A stretch of DNA of 64,000 nucleotides, from contig JBAJFG010000019.1 of assembly GCA_037903475.1 (NCBI GenBank), forward strand, positions 3,905,001 to 3,969,000. The letters are read 5' to 3'. Below are positions 55,416 through 64,000 of the stretch, piece by piece. This DNA is from Ancylostoma caninum (taxonomy: Eukaryota > Nematoda > Chromadorea > Rhabditida > Ancylostomatidae). Both the position numbers and the translations under genes were made by a program. Position 1 is the stretch's first letter. Every line of letters begins with the position of its first letter. A model generated the notes under the pieces. That model was not told the origin of the DNA and did not search any database. It saw only the letters and a program-made list of their open reading frames with translations.

Positions 55416-56095
55416 TACTCAGGCACTTCCACCGAGTTGGCCGCATTCAAATACCGGGAAAGCAACAGCACCTTAGACGGCCTGCTCGGTGTTATGAATG
55501 CGGCCTGACCGGTATATAGCCGTGGTTTGCCCGGTAATGAGTAGCCGGCCTACCCGGTGAACAGTTCAGTGCACGTCGGGATTCCTCATCCACGCAATAA
55601 AACTCTGGTTTAAGCAAAAATAACAACAAACACCATTTCCCAACCACTGCCGTCCTTTATTGCTTCATTCCTTTACAAATCTTACAACAAAAATAGCCAT
55701 AGAAACTCAAATATGCGAAAAAAATTACTTAAGGCAGTTGTTAAAACACCTTCCACTTGCAATTTCTTCGTAAAACCTTCATTATCAAATTCTCAGTGTA
55801 CTTTTGGCCTGCTTCTGCCGCTACTAGAAATCTACAAAACAACATTAATGAATAACCACTGCGATTCCTAAAAAGGCTTCGGATACTATTATTGCTTTTG
55901 TGAACTTACTATGCACCCAAAAAATCTGTTCCGAGACTATGCACACACAAAATCTCTTTTGAGTTTGATCTTCACCGGTCCTAGTTAGTCATGGTTTTTT
56001 CTAGATTAATAAAACTACTGCAGCCAGCAGGTTTAAGCTATAGTCGGGATGAAACTATCCTTGAAACAGTCTTCACCTTATAGAGTAAACATGCA
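55416..56095. repeat. Partial, diverged third unit C
   Basis: Its first 155 bp is essentially identical to the start of unit B. From about 55570 it diverges by many substitutions and small indels while still following the unit (for example AACACCTTCCACTTGCAATTTC). It stops near 56090 at CTTCACCTTATA, before the ACAGGGTGCGTC end. Confidence 0.85.
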
Positions 56096-56199
56096 CTAAT
56101 ATGCAGTGAGGTGACACCTTACCATTATAACGCAGAGATGACACCATGGCTAAACGAACTTAAGACTTACGCTTTTTAATGCTGCTGAATATGTTACAG

Positions 56200-57000
56200 C
56201 AATCGTTGCACACCGTACGGTGGAAGGTGATGAACGAAAATTTTACTTCTTAATTGGCATTTCATGTGTTCTATGCGTGTGTGCACGAGAACCAGCCACC
56301 AAAAACGGAAAATACCTACACCACTGTGTTCAGCGCGTTGAGTTATGCACGAAAATGTGGTAAATTTTGATTTTTACCTTGAATTACAGGTGTTTCGGAC
56401 CACTTCACTCATGTTCAGACATGTTAATGGCCGACAGTTGTTTTTACCACAGTTGGATTGAATGAGATAGGCATGTGAATACAGATAAAAGGAAAGAGAC
56501 GGACAGGGTGCCTTTATAACGAAGAGAAGGAACCAGACAGACGAGGGATGAGGGTTACGCGTTAGTGCAGCGTTAAAGGTGGGCTGGCGGCGTGATAAGG
56601 GTGCGCCGGCATCCAAAAGCGGTTAAACGCCTGGAGTCGGGTCCAACGGTGTGACATGGGTGTACAGGCGTTCAAAAGTGGAGGAACCTCTAGAGACGGG
56701 TCCCAACGGTGACATAAGGGTGCACCGGTGTTCAGGTCCGATCCCAGTTTGCACTTACTCGGTCGATTTTTACTATTTACGTTCACTACAGCGAACCGAA
56801 ATGCGTTGCCACAAAGTGTTGGAAAGGAGCTGTCCATAGTGGGTCAATGATTCCATGAACCGCGGTTAAGAATACTTCTCTGTGGGTAGTGTCTGTTCAT
56901 CCACCTGCACTAATCTCTTCTGAGGACAATAAAAATTTGCGAGCGAACTGAGCACGAAAAAAAGCCTGAGAGTCCGGCGTTAGCCGGGCGATCAGGCTGG
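56200..57000. repeat. Repeat family M, copy 1, with minisatellite and hairpin end
   Basis: This segment of about 0.8 kb aligns throughout with 60180-61085. Landmarks in order are GAGAACCAGCCACC, CATGTTCAGACATG, AAAAGGAAAGAGA, GTGCGCCGGC minisatellite units (about 3), TTTTTACTATTTACGT, CCATGAACCGCGG, and a 36-nt hairpin at 56963-56998. No coding capacity is recognised. Confidence 0.85.
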
Positions 57001-58810
57001 TAAAGTTATGAATTGAATATCTCATTATATTGCTAATGATCATCACTTCTCAGGCATTTTTAAAGGACCAGCCGCTGACCTAAGTCTGACGAGCCGCGTA
57101 AGGGATGAAAATTGGTCAGCATTTGGGTGCGCGAGCGGCAGCGCGGCCCGTCAGCAATTGGGTGCGTAGGTGCTACACGACACATGACAAGCACCCTTTC
57201 TGAATTCAGCCTTCTTTGCATGTTTTCCGTTCTGATACATTCTTGTCATGCACCTGACATCGTCAATCATATGTATATCATCATCGTAGGTTTACTTGTT
57301 CGTTCAAATACACATTCCAACAACAAAAAACTTGATATAATCACGAAAAACGAAAATTCACAGGCACGAAAACCAAAAACGAAAGTAAATGAATTTCACT
57401 GAATATCTAGGAGGAAATTCACGAAGCGTGGCATTAGGGAGATTCTTCAAAAGGGCAATTAGTCCGCAACTCTATATTCAGTAAAGGAATTCATTCACGT
57501 TCCTCGACGGATCCCAGATTACCCGCTAATCCAGAGTGGATGAGACATTGCTGCGGAGTCCGACGGGCTTCGCAGTCTCTGCATGTCACCTTGGCATCAC
57601 TGGTTAACACAAATTGATCAATTAATCCACAAGGGAATATAGTAAACTCTAAAAGACCTAGGCGGTGGCAATCTATTAGAAACAGTCAAGAGGTATCCGG
57701 CCCTATTAGCGGCAACTAGGCCAAGGCTAAGAGGCTGTCGTCAGTAATCTGCTGATGACTGCCCGCTCCAAGTCCTTCCTATTTGCACACAACTTTCCTG
57801 GCCACGTTAAAGAATCGCTCCAAGATGTTCAAGAATTTGTTTGGGTGATGAACTGTTCCTATTATTCTCCTTCATCATTATATGCAGTGTCCATAGGATC
57901 CACACCTCCTTTGTCTAGTAATCCGTCAAGTACCCTCGCTTGGTTCTGAAAAGTGTAGATGAAAATTTAAAAGAAAGACTAAAAGGGCGGCAGAGTGTTT
58001 GGGCTCAGTCAGAAAAAGAGCGTGGCCAGTGTTGGACCAGCAGGGATTTTCCTCTGTAAAATCCCGCGCTGCTTCTACGCATCGTCAACGAAATCATCAC
58101 ATCGCCTCTTCTAGCAGCCACGACGCGAATCCTGCATTCTGCGTATTCAAAAGTATTGGTATAAACAGGATGCGTTGTGGAATTGCGATGTTGCGTTGCG
58201 GGGATAAACGCTAACTAACACAGAGCGACCGCTACTCGCGCTTGCATCTACTCGGGACCAACCGCTTTTGAACAGTTTTCTTATACGCGACGGTCGCGTC
58301 GTCGACGATCGCAATGAATACGTAGCTATAAACACAGCTTCGGACTCGTATAGTTCTTGATAACATCTATGACTACATAACTGGACAACCAGACCAGATT
58401 CTCCGAATGGCATTTCTCTTGATCTCGAATCCGTTACCCCTAATCTGCGGATATATGCCAGGAAAAACGATAGCTGACAATAATTGGCTGTCGAAACTCG
58501 TCCGTCAATATTCTATGCAATTGTAGCCCCGCCCTTGATCAAATGGACGATATTTGAATTTTCAGATAATGAGCACCTTCCTTTGAGTATCATGACTTAT
58601 AATAACGGGCTTAGTCTGTTTTCATGTCTGTCTGTATGTAAGTGTGTATGTGTGTCAGACCGTTACGAAATTCTACAATTGGTCAGTGAACGTGATTGTG
58701 AGATCATATAAAAGCCTAGGAATGGGTGTGGTATGGTTGAGTGGGGTAGGGATGAGATCGAGGAGAAGGTTGGACAATGTGCAACGGGTCCGTCAATGGA
58801 GTCAATACAG
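57001..58810. other. No gene recognised
   Basis: ORFs at 57112-57402 and 57755-57949 show no familiar motifs. A short TGTATGTAAGTGTGTATGTG run lies near 58630. No exon series was found. Confidence 0.4.
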
Positions 58811-59640
58811 AAGGGCTGCGCCGGCGCCCAGAAGTGGGGGAGACGGATCCACCACTGTGATAAGGGCGCGCTGGCGCTCAGAAGTGGGGGAGACGGGTCG
58901 ACAGCTGTGATAAGGGCGCGCTGGCGCCCAGAAGTGAAGGAGACGGGTCGACAGCTGTGATAAGGGTGCGCCAGCGTCCAAAAGTGGGGGAGATGGGTCC
59001 ACCGCTGTGATAAAGGCGCGCCGGCGCCCAGAAGTGGGGGAGAGGGGTCAACAGCTATGATAAGGGTGCGCCGGCGTCCAAAAGTGGGGGAGACGGATCC
59101 ACCACTGTGATAAGGGCGCGCTGGCGCTAAGAAGTGGGGGAGACGGGTCGACAGCTGTGATAAGGGCGCGCTGGCGCCCAGAAGTGAAGGAGACGGGTCG
59201 ACAGCTGTGATAAGGGTGCGCCAGCGTCCAAAAGTGGGGGAGACGGATCCACCACTGTGATAAGGGTGCGCCGGCGCCCAAAGTGGGGGGAGACGAGTCC
59301 ATCACTGTGATAAGGGTGCGCCGGCGCGTAGAAGTGGGGGAGAGGGGTCAACAGCTGTGATAAGGGTGCGCCGGCGTCCAAAAGTGGGGGAGACGGATCC
59401 ACCACTGTGATAAGGGTGCGCCGGCGCCCAAAGTGGGGGGAGACGAGTCCATCACTGTGATAAATATGCGCCGGCGCCCAAAGTGGGGGGAGACGGGTCC
59501 ACCACTGTGATAAGGCTGCGCCGGCGCCCAAACTGGGGGTAGACGGGACCACCACTGTGATAAGGATGCGTAGGCGCCTAAATTCTTGAGAACTCCTGGA
59601 TACGGGTCCGACGCTCTGATAAAGCTGCGCCGTCGCCCAA
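58811..59640. repeat. 50-bp minisatellite, about 16 units
   Basis: Units of 50 bp follow the pattern GATAAGGGTGCGCCGGCGCC, CAAAAGTGGGGGAGACGGAT, CCACCACTGT, with regular variants (GGCGCGCTGG and GTGCGCCAGC subtypes) that recur in blocks. The last units toward 59640 are the most diverged. The unit is related to the longer units inside repeat family M (56590-56730 and 60470-60800). The 232-aa minus frame across it is repeat-encoded, because 50 is not a multiple of 3 and all frames happen to stay open. Confidence 0.92.
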
Positions 59641-59699
59641 AGTAGGGAAACAGCAGGGAACATGTCCAAAGTTGGCACAGCCTGTAGAGGAAAGGTGGC

Positions 59700-59979
59700 A
59701 AAGGTGGGGCTCAATGATTCATCCGATGTGTGTTTCGTTTCGGTTTGTTGCGCTGCTGAATTCGCATCGGAACAAGTTGGGAGAATAATCAACTTCAAGG
59801 ATGTGAAGGTAGTTGAGATGGCCAATAATCGGAAGCATAAGCATGAAGTTGACCGCTATGTGCAGTGCATCATCCGAGCATACAGACCGATAAGACTGTG
59901 CATAACATTTAAAGTTGATAATATCAAAAGAACGATTATGAAGTTGATTTCATTTATCCGTACCACGTTAGATCGGTAA
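59700..59979 (+). other. Possible exon, unrecognised
   Basis: An open frame (CCAAEFASEQVGRIINF ... SFIRTTLDR) ends exactly at GTAAGTGG, a strong donor, at 59980. Its composition looks protein-like and unlike the neighbouring minisatellite. No good acceptor or partner exon was found, and I do not recognise the peptide. It may be part of a gene or chance. Confidence 0.25.
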
Positions 59980-60025
59980 GTGGGTTTGCTGTGTTTGGTT
60001 TTTTATGCACCGAACTTAGGCAGAA

Positions 60026-60172
60026 GGGCAATTTATACTAGCTGCGTGCTTCAGTCGCGTATGAGTTGCTCGCATCCACTTGCAAGCAATTTTCCATAAA
60101 GGCCGGTCAAAACGGCATGCACATTTACAATGGAAAAAACGCGCGGTCGCTGCGAGGCCGTAATCATAGTTA
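60026..60172. repeat. MITE family C copy
   Basis: It starts GGGCAATTTATACTAGCTGC and contains TTTTCCATAAAGGCCGGTC and GCGGTCGCTGCGAGGCCGTAA. It abuts the start of repeat family M copy 2. Confidence 0.55.
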
Positions 60173-60179
60173 ATATTAA

Positions 60180-61085
60180 TTGGCATCTTATGTGCGTGTG
60201 TGTGTGCAAGAGAACCAGCCACCGTCGTTAAAAACTACCGATTATGTACAAAAAAGTTGCAAATTTTGTTTTTTACCTTGATTTGAAGGTGTTTTGGGCC
60301 AGGTTTGTCATGTTCAGACATGTAATGGCCGACGGTTGTTTTCAACACGGTCGGAATGAGTGAGATAGGCCTATGATTACATGACCGTATAAAAGGAAAG
60401 AGATGGGCAGGTCAGTTTTATAACGAAGAGGAGGAACCAGGCGGACGAAGGATGACGTTGTGCGATGGCGCCCATAGGTGTGGGAAACGGGTGCAGCGTT
60501 GTGATAGGGGGGGGCGCCGGCGTTAAGAAGATGGGGAAACGCCTGGAGTTGGGTCCCACGGTGTGATAAGGGTGCGCCGGCGTCCAAAAGTGGGGAAACG
60601 CCTGAAGTTGGGTCCAACGGTGTCATAAGGGTGCGCCGACGTTTAGAAAATGGAGAAACGCCTGGGGTCGGGTCCAACGATGTGATATGGGTGCTCCGGC
60701 GTCCAAAACCGGGGAAACGCTGGGAGTCGGGTCCAACGGCGTGATAAGGGTGTACAGGCGTTCAAAAGTGGAGGAACCTCTGGAGACAGGTCCCAACAGT
60801 GAGATAAGGGTGCACCTGTGTTTACGTCCAATCCACGTTTGCACTTACTCAGTCAATTTTTACTATTTACGTCCACCACAGCGAAACAAATTGTGTTACC
60901 ACAAATTGTTGGAAAGGAGCTGTTCATAGTGGGTCAATGGTTCCATGAACCGCGGTAAGGAAAACTTCTCGGGATAGTGTCTGTTCATCCACCTGCACTA
61001 ATCTTATCTGACAATGAGAATATGCGAGCGAAGCGAGCACGAAAAGAAGCCTGAGAGTCCGGCGTTAGCCGGACGATCAGGCTGA
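60180..61085. repeat. Repeat family M, copy 2
   Basis: It has the same order of landmarks as 56200-57000 but more minisatellite units (about 6, near 58 bp each, at 60470-60800). The hairpin is at 61048-61083. The two copies are roughly 85% alike by eye and lie in the same orientation about 4 kb apart. Confidence 0.85.
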
Positions 61086-61229
61086 TGTGATAATAAAATA
61101 CTATAACGGCTGCATGATAAAAATTCACTAGAAAAGAGTAGACTGGTGTGAAACCCTTAGCCCCCTGGTCTTTGCACACTATATTAGGTCTTACTGGTTT
61201 TTTTTTCAGAATACTGCTCCAGTTCAGAA

Positions 61230-61904
61230 ATGAGCTCTACTGAAGGTAATTGGAAGCATCTATAACAACCAATTCACTTTTAAAAGCTTGAAGTAAAACT
61301 GTTCAGGGGGAAGGAAACAGGTTGCTTTAAACAAAAAGCAAGCAGATGCTATACGTGCTCGAGTAAAAAAGAAAAGAGATGCGAGGTGAATTCGAGAGAT
61401 TTTCTACTTTTCATAGTTTATCCTGTAAGTGCATTTCAGGGAATTGGCAAGAGAAGAGGAAAGAAATTATGTAGAATTTCGTAAAATGGAAGTACTGTAC
61501 CAGTTTCGGCCAAAGTCGGCAGCAACGTCAAGAAATCCCGATGACGTTAGTTGGTTTGTATAAAACGGGGGTGAGCGTTTGAGCTCAGCCAAATAGGGGC
61601 GTAGCTGATGGTGTCCTGCGGGAACGCACGCAGCGCGCAACCACTAAGTGACAGCCAGGAAGGCTCACGCAGAGGGATGAAATTCTTAAACTGTAATTCT
61701 TATAAACCTCCAAAAGTTTCCTATAGAAGGGTGCTTGCTGTGCTGATCCGGAGTCGATGTCCACTTTGTCAAATGACGTCACTTTTATCCATTTGAAGAC
61801 CTAATCTTTGTGTTCCCCTCTTTGTATTCCCCGCTGCACAGCTTTTCAGGGGATTTTACTACATCGTATTTGGTCCTGATTCAGAAGCGTATTACTCCCC
61901 TTTG
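61230..61904 (+). CDS. 5' part of an unrecognised gene
   Basis: Four exons fit in phase: 61230-61245, 61307-61385, 61440-61553 and 61850-61904. The start follows a T-run plus CAG acceptor (61209), with a second possible acceptor at 61227. The protein begins MSSTEGGRKQVALNKKQ, continues with a strongly basic then acidic helix (IRARVKKKRDARELAREEER), then RNPDDVSWGFYYIVFGPDSE. All donors are GT and all acceptors are TTTCAG-like, and the introns are 54-296 bp. Joining the next acceptor (GATCCTTCAG, about 61952) would end the frame five codons later at 61970, giving about 93 aa. Otherwise the gene continues to the right. I do not recognise the family; the charged N-terminus suggests a nuclear or scaffold protein, but this is a guess. 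Confidence 0.6.
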
Positions 61905-62039
61905 GTATATTAAATATTATCGATCTTTTTCCTTTCGAATGGATCCTTCAGGTGACAATTTTGTTTTAAATGCTCCGTAGCGGTAATTCATCGTTGTTAG
62001 TTAGTAAAAGTAGTCAAAACGCGCGTCATTCACCGCAGA

Positions 62040-62650
62040 GGGTCGTTAGATAGCAGTTGGTTGCTGCCACCCGAACACTGGCCGCGACTTACATGCAATT
62101 GCCAGTCGGTGCGCGCGCTACCTATGCGCTACGAATAAAGAACTGGGGCGGGACTGTGCGTAGTTTGAATGAATCCAGAAATTTCAATCTTTTTCTTAAT
62201 TCTCACTTAATTTATTGGTTCTCTGGAACTAAAATTGCAACAGCCCGAATGGATGACGATTCCAGAGTGAAAAATGTGAAATGGACTAATACTTAGAAAT
62301 ATTCATAACGAGTCTCGCTCACGGCACTTCAGCACTCTTTTCAGAATCAAGCTTTTCCTTTTAAGTTTTTCGTTGGTATGAATTAGTGTTCTGGTGATTT
62401 CGAAATTGCACCGTGATAGTGGATCAAACAAGTGAATTTACTCCAAATATGCCCTTGAAATCTTCTTTTACCCTTGAAATTTTCTTTTGGAACCTGTTCC
62501 ACGCTTTTCGCATTCATTTTATTCAACTTTAACGCTTCTCACGCCATTCCTTCGAAATCTCAGCGTAGGCAGCGCGCGCACCGACTGGCAATTGCAGGTA
62601 AGGCACGACTAGTGTTCGGGTGGCAGCAACCAACTGCTATCTAACGACCC
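62040..62650. mobile_element. Long-TIR element, MULE-like
   Basis: The left end GGGTCGTTAGATAGCAGTTG (continuing GTTGCTGCCACCCGAACACT and TGCAATTGCCAGTCGGTGCG) is repeated inverted at the right end for about 100 bp. GTCATTCAC occurs on both flanks (62025-62033 and 62658-62666), set off from the inverted ends by about 6 bases. Long inverted ends with a 9-bp duplication are the habit of Mutator-like elements. No transposase frame is seen inside. Confidence 0.75.
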
Positions 62651-63107
62651 GGCGCCCGTCATTCACATCCTTCTATGTGAGTCAGTGTAGCTGTCAGCAG
62701 AAGCACACTCGTATGTCCATAAGGCATCATTGCCAAGCCCCTTTCCTAGCTGGACTTAAACACCTGCCGCCGTATAAAATGGTAACATTCTTATTAATCG
62801 ACTTCATTGAACTGTATGAAACACGCATGGAAGTGAGGGCGTTTGCTTGGAGCTTGTACCAGGGTTAGGTATGTGAAGCCTCACCCAGGTGTTGAAAGCA
62901 TGTTAGTCTCGCGATACATTCAAGTTTCCTAGAAAGTTAAAACTTGTCCAGAGAAGAGGAATTCTTAAAGTAGAGGTGTGCATTTGCTATACGAGAGTCA
63001 CTGTAGGCCTATTTGGGACAGTAGGAATGCAATCAAATGCGTAGTTCTTGTTAGAGGAGCTCGTCCACCTTCGACTAGCGAAGACATCAGAACCTTAACA
63101 GGACCGG

Positions 63108-63236
63108 GGTAAAATGGAGTTGGGGAGAGCCAATTGGTATTGTTCGATAATATGACCTGTCCAAAACGTGTAGGACAGGTCATATTATCGACTAATATCA
63201 AGTGCCCACCCCCCCCCCCCCAACTCCATTTTACTC
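63108..63236. mobile_element. Palindromic MITE with perfect inner hairpin
   Basis: The outer ends TAAAATGGAGTTGGGG and CCCCAACTCCATTTTA are inverted. Inside, CGATAATATGACCTGTCC and GGACAGGTCATATTATCG form a perfect 18-bp stem around a 10-base loop (63148-63193 or so). A run of about 14 C lies in the right arm. Confidence 0.85.
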
Positions 63237-63404
63237 ATTTCATTTTTGTCAAAAGAGTGAAATTTACAGAGTACAAGATAGTAAAGGCCCTTTCCATGAG
63301 ATGGTTTGCTTGCACCAAAATAGTTCCAGTACTGCTCAAGAAGCGAGAGAAGATCACATGTTCAATACCGGAACGTTGAATATGCTTACAATCTCCCACA
63401 ATCT

Positions 63405-63437
63405 CACTCTAACATGTCGGACAGCTGACATGTTAGA
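63405..63437. repeat. Short perfect hairpin
   Basis: CTCTAACATGTC and GACATGTTAGAG form a 12-bp stem around GGACAGCT. The same CTCTAACATGT word lies at the centre of the family D elements at 7500-7742 and 10340-10574, so this may be a relic of a related element. Confidence 0.7.
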
Positions 63438-64000
63438 GATTTGGGGTGTGGGTCATGATGAGCCAAAAGTGGGTGGGCAATGTGTCTGCGATTGGTTCAT
63501 TCGAACCCTCGCCCCGCCCTTCAGGACCTACTCGCACTAATTCGCGCGCAATTTCACCATAGTTGCCCATGCAAATTTGAATGTGAGTGGGGACGAGTCG
63601 ACGCCGAAGGGCCGGAAGACGCCGCCCCCTTTTGCCTCATCATGACCCATACCCGAGATTTGCACCGGCGCCCTGCTTTCGTGCCGGGACCCACGCTCAG
63701 CTCAACACTGATAATGTCTCAGTTTGATTTTCGCTGAATATTTTGGTAATCTCCAAAAAAGGTATGTTGCGTAGTTGTAATTGATCTTCCTCATAGAATT
63801 CTCTTCAAAATGACACCAAGACCGACTGTTTTTACCAAAACTCCACGAAGAAATCAATTTTTTAAGATCTAGACGGGGGATTTGCGTCCATTAAAATTTC
63901 TCAGCAAATTTCAGAAATCATGAGTTGCGCAGTTGTCTATCTAGTTGCTGACATCCTTGCTCATACAGCTGTCATAAAAGCAATTGCCTTTGTCTGGAAC
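63438..64000. other. Window end, no gene recognised
   Basis: The ORFs here show no familiar motifs. If the gene at 61230 continues, further exons could lie here, but none could be linked with confidence. Confidence 0.35.

Noticed and set aside
59127..59825. 232-aa minus-strand ORF
   Set aside because: It runs through the 50-bp minisatellite and simply translates the repeat; three overlapping frames are open for the same reason.
56000..61100. CRISPR-like array from the regularly repeated units
   Set aside because: The units are contiguous, imperfect and have no spacers; this is a eukaryotic minisatellite.
62750..62790. Possible further exon of the 61230 gene after CTTTCCTAG
   Set aside because: The surrounding sequence matches the dispersed repeat also seen at 19226-19935.

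Overview
This window looks like the nuclear genome of a nematode, most likely a strongylid of the hookworm type. The genes are split into many small exons by short introns. Start codons sit a few bases behind trans-splice-like TTTCAG sites. The proteins that can be recognised are nematode or metazoan orthologues, and the space between them is packed with mariner, hAT-like and palindromic MITE-type repeats. There is no bacterial-style operon, rRNA, CRISPR array or convincing tRNA.

Layout. 1-8.2 kb holds no recognisable gene. It is dense in inverted repeats, above all a 1.48-kb foldback at 4683-6157 and a second palindrome right beside it at 6216-6689. 8.67-18.14 kb carries two SNARE genes in tandem on the + strand: a synaptobrevin (snb-1 type, 4 coding exons, 110 aa) and a syntaxin-18-like Qa-SNARE (9 coding exons, about 373 aa). 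They lie about 0.7 kb apart stop to start, and a poly(A) signal about 120 bp before the second ATG suggests an operon. 18.2-29.5 kb is gene-poor and holds two decayed Tc1/mariner elements, several TIR elements and a LINE remnant. 29.5-35.3 kb (+) is a small secreted protein with two EF-hands; its 5.3-kb first intron is full of transposon debris and its last intron appears to be GC-AG. 35.5-46.6 kb (-), tail to tail with it, is a 28-exon gene for a Nup133-type nucleoporin (npp-15 type, about 1,097 aa), with a solo LTR and MITEs in its introns. 47-61 kb is again repeat-rich: an 8-bp-TSD hAT-like MITE, a mariner with a readable C-terminal transposase fragment, a nearly perfect 1.5-kb tandem duplication, a 50-bp minisatellite and two copies of a repeat ending in a conserved hairpin. 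At 61.23 kb (+) a further gene starts (4 clear coding exons, family not recognised); it may end near 61.97 kb or run on. The rest holds a MULE-like TIR element and more palindromes.

Function. The recognised genes are housekeeping or neuronal: vesicle fusion at synapses (synaptobrevin), ER-Golgi retrograde fusion (syntaxin 18), the nuclear pore Y-complex (Nup133) and secreted calcium binding (EF-hand). All coordinates come from hand translation. Exon junctions were checked for phase, and the few that do not fit are listed as findings.
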